NCBI GenBank assembly: GCA_009667805.1
Contig: CM019065.1
Span: 149,580,101-149,644,100 of the forward strand
Source of the DNA: Leptobrachium leishanense
Lineage: Eukaryota > Chordata > Amphibia > Anura > Megophryidae
Direction of reading: 5' to 3'
DNA length: 64,000 nt
The notes beneath the pieces are model-generated. The model saw only the letters and a program-made list of their open reading frames with translations, was not told where the DNA came from and did not search any database. A program made the position numbers and the translations under genes. Positions 32,793-46,941 of this stretch are shown piece after piece (the first letter of the stretch is position 1; the number at the start of each line of letters is the position of its first letter).

Positions 32793-33782
32793 ATGGCGGA
32801 CGGGGATAGCGGCAGCGAAAGAGGAGGCAGTAGCAGCGGAGGAGGAGGCGGGGGTCTCGGGGGCTTCCAGCAGCACATGTCCCGGGACCAGGAGACCCAG
32901 GAGTTGGCCTCCAAGCGGCTGGACATCCAGAACAAGCGCTTCTACCTGGACGTCAAGCAGAACGCCAAGGGCCGCTTCATCAAGATCGCCGAGGTGGGGG
33001 CCGGAGGCTCCAAGAGCCGCCTCACGCTCTCCATGGCCGTGGCCGCCGAATTCCGCGACTACTTGGGCGACTTCATCGAGCACTACGCCCAGCTGGGCCC
33101 CAGCAGCCCCGAGCAGATCGCCCAGTCCTCTGGGGAGGAGGGTGGTGGAGCCGGGGGGCCCCGTCGGGCCCTGAAGAGCGAGTTCCTGGTGCGGGAGAAC
33201 CGCAAGTACTACCTGGATCTGAAGGAGAATCAGCGGGGCCGCTTCCTGCGCATCCGCCAGACCATCAACCGCGGCCCGGGCTTCAGCGGCGGAGCAGGAG
33301 GGGGTGCCGGCCTGCAGAGCGGACAGACCATCGCCCTGCCCGCACAGGGCCTCATCGAGTTCCGCGACGCCCTGGCCAAGCTCATCGACGACTACGGCGG
33401 CGAGGAGGACGAGCTGGGGCCTGGCGGAGGCTCGGGAGGTGCAGGCGGCGGCGGCTCAGCGGGCGGCATGTACGGGGAGCTGCCGGAGGGCACGTCCATC
33501 ACCGTGGACTCCAAGCGCTTCTTCTTCGATGTGGGCTGCAACAAGTACGGCGTGTTCCTGCGGGTGAGCGAGGTGAAGCCCAGCTACCGCAACTCCATCA
33601 CTGTGCCCCTCAAGGCCTGGGGCAAGTTTGGCGGCGCCTTCTGCCGGTACGCCGAGGAGATGAAGGAGATCCAGGAGCGGCAGCGAGACAAGATGTACGA
33701 CCGCCGGGGCCCCGGAGAGAGAGGGGGCGGCCTGGGAGGAGGAGGCGACGACTCCGAGACAGAGGATGTGGACGACGACTGA
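32793..33782 (+). CDS. PURB: Transcriptional regulator Pur-beta
   Basis: Intact single-exon gene of 329 codons. Pur-beta is a nuclear and cytoplasmic purine-rich single-stranded DNA/RNA-binding protein that represses genes such as smooth-muscle actin and takes part in mRNA transport. Three PUR repeats are visible: residues about 36-98 ([15 protein letters not shown]), 126-200 ([15 protein letters not shown]) and 232-296 ([15 protein letters not shown]), with Gly-rich linkers. The N terminus [12 protein letters not shown], the ERQRDK segment and the acidic tail SETEDVDDD fit Pur-beta rather than Pur-alpha, which ends in a Gln-rich tail. Codon use is strongly GC-rich compared with the surroundings. 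The start codon sits in AAGATGGCG. The Gly-rich loops are somewhat longer than in the human protein. Confidence 0.96.
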   Translation: MADGDSGSERGGSSSGGGGGGLGGFQQHMSRDQETQELASKRLDIQNKRFYLDVKQNAKGRFIKIAEVGAGGSKSRLTLSMAVAAEFRDYLGDFIEHYAQLGPSSPEQIAQSSGEEGGGAGGPRRALKSEFLVRENRKYYLDLKENQRGRFLRIRQTINRGPGFSGGAGGGAGLQSGQTIALPAQGLIEFRDALAKLIDDYGGEEDELGPGGGSGGAGGGGSAGGMYGELPEGTSITVDSKRFFFDVGCNKYGVFLRVSEVKPSYRNSITVPLKAWGKFGGAFCRYAEEMKEIQERQRDKMYDRRGPGERGGGLGGGGDDSETEDVDDD

Positions 33783-34094
33783 ACCACAAGGAGAAAGAGG
33801 GGGGGCGAGGCAGGGGGGGGAGATGCTGAGGATAGGGAGGGCAGGAACCCATACACACACACATAGACATAATAACCCGGCTTAGCAGGGGGGGGGAGGC
33901 TTGGTAGATTCCAGGTGGTGTTGAGTCAGGTGTGCTGTAATACCCATAGGACTCCCTGTATAGTGACTAGCTTCCTCATTAACAACACCCCCATCCTGAG
34001 GGATCCCGGTGTGCTTCGGGGCCCCTTTGCGCCAGCGAGTGTCATGGCACCCGGCTGCTGCAGACAGGGCCTCTAACCACACCAAGAGCTATGC

Positions 34095-34229
34095 GGGGGT
34101 CAGCAACCACGACCCTCCAAGTGCTTTCGAACTTCATCTCCCTTGATGCTCAGCAACTCATTCGGCTTGCTACATCTTGTGGGAAATGTAGTTCTAACAC
34201 CTCTGGAGGGCCGGGGTTTGCTGACCCCC
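34095..34229. mobile_element. Foldback hAT-like MITE in the PURB 3' region
   Basis: GGGGGTCAGCAACC at 34095 pairs with GGTTTGCTGACCCCC at 34215-34229. The pairing extends inward (ACGACCCTCCAAGTG region against CTCTGGAGGGCCG). GGGGTCAGCAA is typical of hAT-type termini. Non-coding. Confidence 0.65.
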
Positions 34230-37200
34230 AGTGCTAGGGTGCTTGAAGCTGCTGGTTTCCATGTTGGCGGCCATCGCTGGCTTAAAGGGTGTAACGCGCA
34301 AACAGTGATTAGAGGCAGAAACTAGAAGCCTACAAACCCCATACATTTGACATCAGCTACTCCATACCACTTATAACCAGGTTTTAACCCCCACAGCTGC
34401 AGCCCGTACATGTTAACCCCTCGTTATTTTGCTTAGCCTTTGCGTTTATAGGAGCACACCTGCAGTGAAAGCTTAACCTGTGGTTGATACCGGCCTCTGG
34501 TTGGGGGAGGGGTAATAATGCAGCGTTTGCTTCACTTTCATTACAATTTATTACGGAGTTATGGGCAAAAATAGGGCCCTAGATCACCTGCAGACAGAGA
34601 CGTTCCCTAATTGCAGTGTATGGCGATGTGGAGCTCGTCACGGCCATTACATTAATCTTCATAAAAACAGCAGGCGTCTAACGTAAACCCTATATATCTG
34701 TATCCTGTGTTCATTATTAGGGAGGGTGATGTTACGTATGTTTTTAGACGGTAAACGCCCCCTCCCTGCGCTTTGAGAGGAATACTACTTAGCATTGTGT
34801 CACCGTAATGTAAGCTCTTGTATCACTTCTAAAGATTTTGGTAAGGGGGGTTCACAGGTTGAGTTAGTCAATAGGAAATGAGGACTACATACTGGCATCT
34901 CACTTCTTTCTCCCTTGCCTCTCACCGCCATCATTTCAACTCACTACATTGTATTGGGCTTGCAGCCAAGCCCCCCCCCCCCATGGAGAAAAGACCTCTG
35001 TTTAAAACACGCTCTTCGACCGCATAATGAGACCACCCATTCCCGAAGCACAAGGAGAAAGCTCGTTGGATTGTTTGCTTGTGTTTGCTTAAATGTCCAG
35101 AAAGTATCTAGCGACAGGACCAGCTTACCATTCCGACCAGGACAAAACTCACCAATCCATGGATGATTTCCGACTGCCATAAAGTCACCTTACTTTAAAT
35201 ACCAGCACTAACGGCGCAAGATAATAAAGGAAAAGCAAATCTAGACTGGGGGTGATCTCCAGTTTAACCAAACAAGGAAACCACCAAACCCCAATCTGTG
35301 AATGAAAATAAACTCCAATATACTTTTTTTTTTTTCTTCCTCAAAGAAGAGTAAAAAAGAAGAAATCGAATTGAAACAGACTTCTTTTCAACCAAGATAA
35401 GCTCAGGTCCATGACTCCTCTTCTTACCAGGCTTTTTATTGTTTAAAAAGACCTGTATTAAAGTCTCAGTACCTCGGAGGGTGGCAGCGCCTCCAAACTG
35501 CTCTTGGCAGGCACCAGAAGAAACCTAGTCTACGTGGTGACAGCCCAGAAGCAGAGCAAGTGATCCAAGTAGATTGGGGGAAGGGGGCAAGAGGGCAAGA
35601 GAAGAGAGCGTGATGCCCTTATATACCTGGGCAACTCCATTGAGAAAACAAGATAGAAGTGGACCCAAGTACCTGGCCTGATGGTCTCTTTCCCCGCGTA
35701 ATGTTTGGGAGGGGCTCCTGTAACTCACTCCACCCATACTTTTTAACATGAATTCTCTGCAAGTGATTTTAACAGTACTGGATTGCTCCCTTGCTTTTAC
35801 ACACTTAAAAAAAAAAAATCTTTTGGGGGTCTGAGGTAGCTATCACGAGTCTCTTCTGATCCAAAAGAGTTAACATGAAATTATGGTATTTTTTTTTTCT
35901 TTTTATGCTTAAAATATATATATATCTTATTTGAAAACCGTTCCTGAAGATCCCATTTAACTCGGCGTACAGATAACGCTACGAGCCTTTCAGATGCCTT
36001 TGCTATGAGGTTATGCAGTAAAGAGAAAATCCTATGGCAAAGGCCTGAAACGCAGAACTGGAGGGTTAATTTGACGTTTCTGCTATGTAAAGCCCAGGAG
36101 GGTTTTAATCTTCACATGAGCTGCCTTTTTTTTTTTTTTTTAAAGCTTCCTGCACCACGTCATTATAAATTATCCTTAATGTATTTATTTGATATTTTGA
36201 TTCAGTAATTTGGATGATCTCCTGCTGAGGGTCTGTCTCGGCCAGTGGTTCCTTTCCTGGTGTCGCAGTGCCATAGGGGAGCAATCACCCGCAGCGTGAC
36301 AGGCCTGTTTTGACACAAGAATTAAAGTGGGAGGGTTACCATTTTTTGGGGGGAGACATAGCAGTGCACATCCTCTCACAAGGGATGTGTAATTCTATGC
36401 AGAGCAATGTGTGGCAGTCAATGGGTTAAGTGCAAGGATAACATTTGCTGCTGTTTTTAAGTTTAGGTCAGATCCAATTGCCCGCATCTAGTTTATCGCT
36501 TTTGTTGCAAGTTAACGTTTTCAGTGTTTTTTTTTTCTTGTTTTTATCCTTAACTGTATGGGAGCAATAGTATTCCTTGATGTTTTAATCACATCAGTAT
36601 ATTGTACTGTATTTTTGTACCTGCAAGGCAGCTGTACGGCGTGTGTCCTGCTGTAACAAAAGTTTGTGGGTTTATTTTCCTGTTCTGGCGGAGCTCCTGC
36701 AGCGTTAGGACAACAAATTCTAGCTTTTAGTAAGGTTTGTTGGCTATCCCTGCTACGTTTTATGTCCGTTGCACACAAATGCAGACAATGGCATGTATCC
36801 CTCCCAGGTTTCTCCGATTATGTATGTGTGCGTGTCTGAAGGGCCGAAGCGGGCATAGCTTCTCTCTTGGTCTGTATCCACCGATAGTTATTGTGAACCC
36901 TCCTAATCGCTTTTTGGCAAGGTATAAAGCCTTACCCTGACCCCCCCCCCCCCCACTGTGGCACATGCCATTGAGTACATAGTTTGTCTTTAAGTAAATA
37001 AGCTATATTATGTCTGAAGTGTTTAGAGGTGGAGAGACGCATATATCCCACATGACATTGCCTACAACCCCCTACTGAATCACTCTGCATGCAGGCACAG
37101 AGGGGGCCGTGTAATTTGGTATCAATACCCCATTTTCAAAATTCACAGCAGGCCCCTGGACGTACAAGCCAGGTGACCAGTCAGATGACAATAAATCCTT

Positions 37201-38570
37201 GATTTCTCAGACTACCATAGCGCCACTCTAAGGTGGTTCTTTCTGTTTGTCGGATGGATTTAAAGGAAATAATCCAGATTTCTTTCCCCCCCCCCCCATT
37301 TCTTTGACTTCCCATTTGAAAGATGGTCGGTCTTCAATTTACCGACAGGGCTTAGCAGACCTGCCCTCTAAACAGTGGTGGCTCTTAAAGTCTGGCGTTT
37401 TCTCAACCTTCGTCCCAACACATGCCACCTGTACATGAACCATTTGTTCCTGAATACCAGCTGGATTCCTAGAGTTATATTTTTAAAGCTCGTATTTCCT
37501 GCTGGTGTAACTTAAATGCTATTGCGCGCCCCCTGCAGAGTACACACACAGGAGGGTTCAAACTATAGACGTCCAGAAATGTATTCCAACATACCAAAAC
37601 GATAAGTGAATATTCACCTATTCATGGGTTCTGTCCCCGAGTTACACCAGGAATACAAGTAATAATTGTATTAATAGGCAAAAACTAGATAAATAGCAAT
37701 ATCCATACGAGTAGAGCTGTCTCCTGGAGCCCCGTTTTGTTTATGGCTATTCACAGGTTTCCATGGCAAAGAACTAAAGCAATTTTAGTTTAATATCCAT
37801 GTTTTCATCAGGTTTTGTGATAGAATACTAGTTCTACCACTCTATTGAATTGGACGGTTCTGTCCTGTGGTGGTGGTATTCCTAGAGCTCTACAAGAGGA
37901 ACCTTTCCATTGTACTTAGCTTGTACAGAAAAAAAATCCTAGACTTAAATCCTTATCTGTAAATGTTGTATAGCCTCTTAAATATATATATCTGTATATA
38001 AATATACAGGGGTGGTGGTCTGAATGTTATACAGATGTGCTCCTTCTCCCTCCTAAGGTGTATAATCTGCCTTTTTTTTTAGTTTGGGCTTTTCCATCTA
38101 GACCACCTTACACATACCCCTATCCCACTGTACTGTCACCAGCATCCACTCTGATAGTTGAGGTTTCCCAGTGACTTGGTTCATTTATGACGTTGAACAA
38201 TAAATATATACCAATATATTAAAATGCTCCCTTTTTCTGGATGAAATTTGTTAAATTGGAAGACACAAAACTATTTTTAAATCCCTGTCCTTGGGATTAT
38301 AAATGGCGGCTCAGGGGACAGATGTCCAAGGAACCCATGTCTGTAATGGCTCTCCTCTGGCGGCGCTGTCTGGGCTTGCGAGTTTTCATTCCAGAAAGCT
38401 GATGAAAGTGGTGTTTCTTTTCTTTAGTGCCACTTGGATCAATTTATTAAAGCTGCAGTTTAATAGTTCCTTTTTTAGCTTACAAGTGTTTGTGGGAAAG
38501 CATCTTGAGTCTTTGCACAAATCCATTTTTGTACCACCTGCAAATGATCGGTCACAGCCAGTGTCTAGAT

Positions 38571-38703
38571 GGGTCAGCAACCTTGGCTCCCTGATGTTTT
38601 GGGAACTACGTTTCCCATGTGGCTCAGCCAGCCTAATGGGTGACTGAGCATCATGGGAGATGTAGTTCCCAAAACATCAGGGAGCCAAGGTTGCTGACCC
38701 CTG
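38571..38703. mobile_element. Foldback hAT-like MITE, near-perfect palindrome
   Basis: GGGTCAGCAACCTTGGCTCC at 38571 is mirrored by GGAGCCAAGGTTGCTGACCC at 38681-38700. The arms pair for about 50 bases, including GATGTTTTGGGAACTAC. TCTAGA occurs on both sides (38564-38569 and 38705-38710), compatible with part of an 8-bp target duplication. A diverged relative may lie near 41720-41865. Confidence 0.75.
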
Positions 38704-39393
38704 GTCTAGAATAAGGTGGGCACCCCATAAATATGTAACGCATTCTGCAGTCTTCTTTTAGAAGAATAACAATTTAAAGACTAAAAGTACTCATAGGGAA
38801 ACTCGGCTAAGATGCAGGTAAATGTCTACGCCACCCTAGGTGACCTGTACCACCTCCCTGACAGCTGGCAGGTGACAAGTAGAACTGAATAGCCAGCTGT
38901 CAACAAGCAAGGTGAACCCAAGCCAACAATCCCTTAGCTACTCCACAGCTTCAAGGGACGATTTACACGACATGGAAAAAGATTGGGGAACATCGGTTGT
39001 AGTACTGTTACCCTTTACAGTTAAATATCGGTGTGCTTGCCTTTATTTGTAGAAGACCACGTGAAAAGTAAAGTGCATGGCTCTTCTGTCTTGCTGCTAT
39101 GGATAATCGGGCCACGTTTTGGAGTTACTGTTGAATGCCTTGACAGAAATGAACCTGGTTACCATTTGAAACGTATTTTTTTTTTCTTCCACTACCTGAC
39201 ACCCACATTAATGAGCCCGAGGCAAATTCTTTAGTGCTTTTAAAAAATTCTATAATTGTTCGCATACATCATTTTTAAAGCTTTCAGTGAATCGTGGCCT
39301 TATGACATTACTTCTGAAGACCGCATTGCATACCAGTCGTTCAGACCCTCCTCGTGGCAGTGGTTTTAACAACATATTAGGCAGTATTACAAT

Positions 39394-39493
39394 GTTGGTG
39401 CTAACTTAACCAGAGCTGTTGTAAACTTAAAACCTCCATAGGCTATAATGGCTCTGATAAGTTTACAACAGCTCTGGTTAAGTTAGCACCAAC
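39394..39493. repeat. Perfect 36-bp inverted repeat (hairpin)
   Basis: The 36 bases at 39394-39429 (GTTGGTGCTAAC..GTAAACTTA) are exactly complementary to 39458-39493 (TAAGTTTAC..GTTAGCACCAAC), with a 28-base spacer. No TIR-like TSD is obvious. Transcribed as part of the PURB 3' UTR, it would fold into a long perfect stem. Confidence 0.9.
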
Positions 39494-40489
39494 TATGTAA
39501 TATGGCCCATAGTGTATTGCCCTCCCTTTAACCACCTAGAAATAGCCAAAATATCCAAGTAATAATGTAGATGGTACAGTATGTGGTTGAGAAGAAAGCA
39601 CACTTTTGAAACATTTCAGTGCCACATTAAACAGCTGTGTTGCACAGCCCATCCAGTACCCTGAGTTTTCAGAAGATAAGCCCATTGCACTGCCAAGTGT
39701 CTTGGCTTTAGCTTATATCTGCTCTTTTAGCATACACAAGCTTAACATTTAATACAATGTCAAAGGATGGCATTTTGAGGGCACCTGTTGCCTGGTGCTA
39801 CCAATATGCAAAAGCATTTCTGCTCTAGGCATTTACTCAACATATTCTTCAAATACACTTTAACATTTAAAAAAAAAGAAGAGAATTATATCAAGAAATA
39901 TATTTTTTCTGTTTGAAAAGCACTTTAAACGGTAGGAATTATAGAAAAACCAGCTGACCTTTTATCCTCCCAAAAACCAATAAGTGGAAGTATATCCTTC
40001 TATGTATCCCTTGAGGTTGTCTAACCCTGCTCCTTCCAATCCTGCCTGCTGACCATAGCTCCTTTCTCAGTATTTCCCAACTCACTGCATAGATCCAGGC
40101 CAGGGTACTTCACGTAACTGCTCACGTGGTAAAATCAGATGCTTGTGATGGTTACGTCAAATATACTCTGGCCAGGATTTCCCGGTGAGGGCTGGGAATC
40201 CTTATGCTACTCCTGCAGAGTCTCTCACCAAGTAGCCAGAAGCCAAGGAGGTATTATTGGCTTTTTAAAAGCAGGTCTTGGGTTTACCACTAATTTAGTA
40301 GCGGGGTAAATAATATCATGAAAAGATCGGCAAATGCAATGAAACCGTAAGATTGAAACTCCTGGTAGTCAGCACTCCTTACAATAACAGATTTTTGCAA
40401 AACTGAGTTTTACAATCTATATTTAAAAAGAAAATTGTATGTTTGTAACAAATAAAGTATGCTGAAAAGTGAATGAAACCATAACCATG

Positions 40490-40620
40490 TGTCTGGGTTT
40501 TACTTCTAAGGTCGGGAAGGCCGAAACGTCGCTGTTCTTAAATTTAAATCTGTTTTTATGGTGGAATAAAGATTAACCTTCTCAGCACTAAGCATTGAGC
40601 CCCACTGTTGTTCATTTGAA
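40490..40620. other. Possible Penelope-like 3' remnant
   Basis: GGCCGAAACGTCGCTGTT followed by TGGAATAAAGATTAACC resembles the 'GAAAC-GTCG ... AATAAA' style of frog retroelement 3' ends. This is a weak, short match. Confidence 0.25.
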
Positions 40621-40650
40621 ATGGCTCGTACTTTCTGTGACATGAGATCA

Positions 40651-41115
40651 TTAAGGGAGCACTCTACATATCCCTGACCACTTTATATATTTTTTTAAAT
40701 GGGCAGAATGTGAGGAGAAACCCCCCCCCCCCGCCACTTGCTAAAATGCTGGTTAAAGTGGAAGAGTTTCCTCCACGTCACTCCGTGTCACCAGCAGCCA
40801 GGGAATTTGAATTTCCTGGCTGCCAGTTACTAGTGATGTTGGTACACAGGGAGCGTGCCGTCGTCACCATCTCCGAGACCAATCGCTTTGGCGTGCAGCT
40901 CTAATCCATTGTTACGAGACTTGTGTACGTAAACTTCAAAGTCCTGTTGCGGTGTGTAATTTGCATTTCCTATGCTACACAGGAAGTGCAAAAAAGCCTT
41001 GGACTTCAGATTTCTGGAAACGCTGAGTAGAAGAGGAGCTTTGCGTGGAGAGGAGCAAAATATTTAAGGGCAAATAAGGGACGCTACTTTTCAGTAGAGT
41101 GTTCCTTTAAGCACT
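40651..41115. mobile_element. TTAA-target MITE (Kolobok- or piggyBac-like)
   Basis: TTAAGGGAGCACTCTAC at about 40651 and AGTAGAGTGTTCCTTTAA at about 41095-41113 form terminal inverted repeats with TTAA at both outer edges. The interior is non-coding, with a C homopolymer near 40722-40733. A similar end (TTAAAGGGACGCTAG) is at 44966. Confidence 0.6.
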
Positions 41116-41181
41116 GCACTGTGTATGCACATAACTCTAGTATGTACACAATCTAATCACATTTGGACACTGGAGATTGTT

Positions 41182-41354
41182 CACTAAGCGCTGGTGTTTG
41201 CCAGCATTTAGAAAAACTGTCCGTAAGATTACTGGTATTGCAGTGCTGACAAACAATGGTGTATCTAAAAACCTGCAACAGGAGAATTTTACAATAAAGC
41301 TTCTCTTTTTTGCTGTTTTGTTTTGAGAATGCTGGCAAACACCAGTGCTTAGGG
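41182..41354. mobile_element. Small foldback MITE
   Basis: CACTAAGCGCTGGTGTTTGC at 41182 (extending to CCAGCATT) is mirrored by AATGCTGGCAAACACCAGTG at 41338-41357 with one or two mismatches. The interior of about 130 bp is non-coding. Superfamily not assigned. Confidence 0.65.
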
Positions 41355-42203
41355 GATAACCCCCTTCTTCACCAGTTCAATATACAAGTTGAAGAGATGC
41401 ATAGCTTCTAAAGCAAAGTGTATGCAAACTAGCATATTATTCATAGCTTTTAACACAACCATAATACCTAATTTTCTGTCTTTTAAGAGACACCCGTGAG
41501 GTGCCCATGGGACACATTACTAATTTTGACTGGATTTTAGCTTTTAATTCTTTTTCACTGTATTGTGAATTTCAGTAAAGACTGAAAAATAAGTATTCTG
41601 CACAGCTACTACTAAAGGTAATAACCATTTCCAATTGCTGCGTGTGCAGCCAATACATTTTGCCTCGCCGACAAAGGAATATTTTGTTAATCAGATGTCT
41701 AACTCCCCAGCGCTAACAAGGATTTTGTTCAGGAGTGAGCAACCTTGACGCCCCATATGTCCTAAAAATAAATTTTTAATTAATGCTCACTCTTTGAGCT
41801 GACTAGGCATCCTGGAATATGTTCTTCCAAAACATCTGGGGGGCCTAGTTTGTGGATCCCTGGTTGTCACATGTCACTGTCTAACGTATTCGGGGAGGAT
41901 GACACATAGGATGCGTTCAGCACCTTCACTTGGCTGTGGGGACAATGTGTCTAGCTTGTCCATGGCTCCTGTGCCGATATCCATCCTTAATCCTGACTGC
42001 TCAGCCTGCAGACTGACAAACTTGCTGGGGGATTTGGTGGAGGCTGTCCTACTCATCACCTTCAACCAAGGTAAATGGACTTTAGACTTGGGTTCGTTTG
42101 AACGCCTGTATTTACACCTATATAATTTGGGAAAATACAAGGTAGGTATTCAACCTTTGCGATGATGCCCAACCTGTCAACGTAAAAATGTAATGCAGTG
42201 CTA

Positions 42204-43814
<1,611 letters not shown>

Positions 43815-43816
43815 TA

Positions 43817-45186
43817 TTGTCACTTTTCAACTAGAATGTGAGAAATGTCTCTGTTCTAACTTACCTTGTCATTCTCCACACCAGAGACAAGTGGGTTGGA
43901 GATGACTCCCTGTGGAAGTATGCACTTCTGAACTTTCTGCTGACAGGAGGCAAGTCATTTAAACTCCCATATTCTGTTACTTAAATGCTTAGAGGCCCAC
44001 GAGCTAGATTTCTGGAAAGGTGGTCATTTTTTGGGTGTATAATTACTTGAGTAGGGAGGAATGTGGTGCCAATTCCCACACACATCCACTGCCGGCCGCT
44101 TTTATAATCCCATGTGTGGTTTCAAGTCTCGTGAAACAGTCTGTAGACGAACAACGTCACAGAGGGAACACTGGATGACTGTGACCTCATTCTGTAAGTA
44201 ATTGGGGCTGTGTGTATATCAATGCTGGGTGGGATACTGCTGTCAGGGGACTCGGCAGACTGAAGATCTCCATTAAATCTTCGAACACAATTTTTTCCAA
44301 TGATGTCAGGGTTGAGGTGTAATTATTGCAAAAGTAAATACAAAATATCCTACACTGGCCACTTTCCAATTAGGATGTGGGCATTGGCATCATGCCATCA
44401 TTGTAGGGACTGTTTAACTCTCTTGTCTCATAGCAATGACTATGTTCTACCCAGTGACCTGACCTGTAGTGTACTAGTTGATTGTGATGTCATTCCCATT
44501 ATACCCGGAAGAAACATTTCTGGAGTGGAGAGTCATTAGACTACCTAATTCTGCTACCATAAGCCCCATCAACCCCGAAATGCAATATTGGGAAGACCAT
44601 GACATGGTCTTTTAAATTATGACAGTCTTGAGGGGAGGGGGGTTAGTTACTGTATAAACAACATGCGCAATAAGGTATGGCATTATTAACTCTCTAGAAA
44701 GATATTCGCATCACACCATCCTCCTGCAGGACCATGTTCCTCTCCATTTAATCACCACATTCTACCCTAGCGATATAGTATACCCCTGTCTGTGTGAGGT
44801 AAGATTATGTCACCAGCCCACCAATAACCAGAATAGCCAGGTATATTACTGCAACAGGGGTGGGGATCTTTTATATACTAATCATTGTTGATACAAGACC
44901 CACAAGACACATTGCTGGAAAGAGTATTGTCTGTCTCCTTGATCATGTATTTATGGGTATATCATGTTAAAGGGACGCTAGCCACCATAACTAAATTAAG
45001 TCAGATAATTGTTCATTGTGAGCTGTGTCCTCCCACTCCATGATCCTCCTGACATACTTTGATAGCTTTCCAAAATGAAGTGCTTCTCTCTATCCAGAAT
45101 ACTGTTGAGTAGCTGCGTCGGATAGCCTTCTGGGGTTCCAACTAGCACTGCACAGGTAGTCAAGGTGCCTCTCTCAGTGCCTCTCT
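43817..45186. other. Unassigned intergenic stretch
   Basis: No gene recognised. A TTAA-target MITE end (TTAAAGGGACGCTAG, 44966) is present. Frames up to 79 codons show no motifs. Confidence 0.4.
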
Positions 45187-46941
45187 ATGCCTTTGCGGAT
45201 ACAATCTGATGCTTTTCAATGCATTCCCTCACATCTAATTCCTCCCCTCTCCTCCTCCCTCACCCCTGCTCTCACACACATCTTCAACCTATCTCTCTCC
45301 ACTGGCTCCTTTCCATCCGCCTTCAAACACGCGCTAGTTACCCCTTTACTAAAGAAACCATCCCTAGATCCCAACTCTCCATCCAACTACCGCCCTGTAT
45401 CCCTGCTTCCCTTCACATCAAAGCTCTTAGAGAAACTAGTCTTCAACCGCCTCTCCCTCTTCCTGTCCTCCAATTCCCTACTTGACCCCCTGCAATCTGA
45501 CTTCCGTCCCCTACACTCAACTGCCCTCTCCAAAGTCACCAACGACCTCCTAACTGCTAGAAAACACGGCCACTATTCTATTCTCATCCTGCTTGACCTC
45601 TCGGCTGCTTTTGACACTGTTGACCACCCCATCCTTCTACAGACCCTCAACTCTCTGGGTCTCGGTGACACTGCACTTGCTTGGGTTGACTCCTATTTAT
45701 CCAACAGGTCCTTCTGTGTGTCCTTTGCTGGTAACTCCTCCTCTTCATTGCCTCTATCTGTTGGTGTACCTCAAGGTTCTGTCCTTGGTCCTCTGCTCTT
45801 TTCCATCTACACCTCCTCCCTGGGCAAAAGCATCAACAGCTTTGGCTTTAATTACCACCTCTACGCTGATGACACTCAGATCTACCTCTCTACCCCTGAT
45901 CTCTCTCCCCCTGTCCTTTCAAAAGTCAGTGACTGTTTATCTGGCATCTCCTCCTGGATGGCCTCGCACCACCTAAAGATCAACATGTCCAAGACTGAGC
46001 TCCTACTTATTCCTCCCTCTAATGCCTCCCCACCTCCTGACTTCTCTATCATGGTGGAGGGTATCACCATCTCCCCATCAAACCAAGTTCGCTGTCTTGG
46101 GAGTTTCACTTGACTCTGCTCTTTCCTTCATCCCCCACATCAAGTCTCCTTTCCTCCTCCTGCCGATACCAACTGCGTAATATTTCCAGTAATTCAGCCA
46201 TTTCTTACCGCTGTCACCACAAAACAACTCGTACACGCCCTGGTAATCTCGCGACTCGACTATTGCAATAATCTCTTATCTGGCCTCCCTCTGTCCCGCC
46301 TCTCCCCCCTACAATCCATCCTGAACGCCTCCGCCAGGCTAATTCACCTCACCCGCCGCTCTGTCTCTGCCGCTCCCCTCTGCGAGTCCCTTTACTGGCT
46401 CCCCATCCACTGCAGAATTAAGTTCAAAATCCTTATCCTTACCTACAAAACCCTCACTAACTCAGCTCCCCACTACCTGTCCTCACTAATCACCAAATAC
46501 ACCCCAGCCCGCTCCCTAAGGTCAAACAGTGACCTGCGCCTAGCTTCTCCCCGCATCACCTATTCCCGCATCACCTCTTCCCATGATAGACTGCAGGATT
46601 TCTCACGCGCAGCCCCCACTCTCTGGAACGCTCGCCCTCGTACTGTCAGACTTTCCCCTAAACTTCTCTTCCTTCAAACGCTCCCTTTTAAAACGTTCCT
46701 ATTTAGGGAAGCCTACCACCCAACTCACTGATGCAACCATCAATCACTCTCACCTTACAGTCCTCTCCTCCTGTTTCCAACCCCAACCCTCCCAGATTGT
46801 GAGTTCCTACAGGAATAGGGCCCTCATCTCCTCCTGTACTGTTTGTCAAATGTTGTTCAATGTATTGTAACCCTGTCTATACTGTGCTTATTGTACAGCG
46901 CTGCGGAATATGCTGGCGCTTTATAAATAAATAATAATAAG
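45187..46941 (+). mobile_element. L2/CR1-type LINE, 5'-truncated
   Basis: Encodes the reverse transcriptase end of a non-LTR retrotransposon. RT motifs: [10 protein letters not shown] (about 45390), [14 protein letters not shown] (about 45590), [14 protein letters not shown] (about 45765) and the catalytic [10 protein letters not shown] (about 45860). The frame is open from 45187 to 46113, then shifts, with further pieces to about 46870. The 3' end GCGCTGCGGAATATGCTGGCGC plus (TAAATAA)n is that of frog L2-like elements. The 5' end, including the endonuclease, is missing. Confidence 0.9.

Larger units (their letters stand above)
33783..40470 (+). other. PURB: Probable long 3' UTR and downstream region of PURB
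   Basis: PURB mRNAs in other vertebrates have multi-kilobase 3' UTRs. No other gene is seen here, and there are many T-rich and AT-rich blocks. AATAAA at about 40450-40455 is a good candidate for a distal signal; another AATAAAG lies at about 40564. Homopolymer runs (C at about 34970, T at about 36128, C at about 36943 and 37290) and several foldback elements are embedded. Open frames up to 114 codons (38303-38647) lack family motifs, and that one runs into a MITE. The extent is inferred, not shown. Confidence 0.5.

Noticed and set aside
32793..33782. Assignment as PURA (Pur-alpha)
   Set aside because: The start [12 protein letters not shown], the ERQRDK segment and the acidic Ser/Glu/Asp tail match Pur-beta; the Gln-rich C terminus of Pur-alpha is absent.
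33304..33870. Overlapping open frames within PURB on both strands
   Set aside because: They are shadows of a GC-rich coding sequence and encode Pro/Arg/Ser-biased text.
38303..38647. 114-codon frame as a small host gene downstream of PURB
   Set aside because: It runs into a foldback MITE and shows no signal peptide or family motif.
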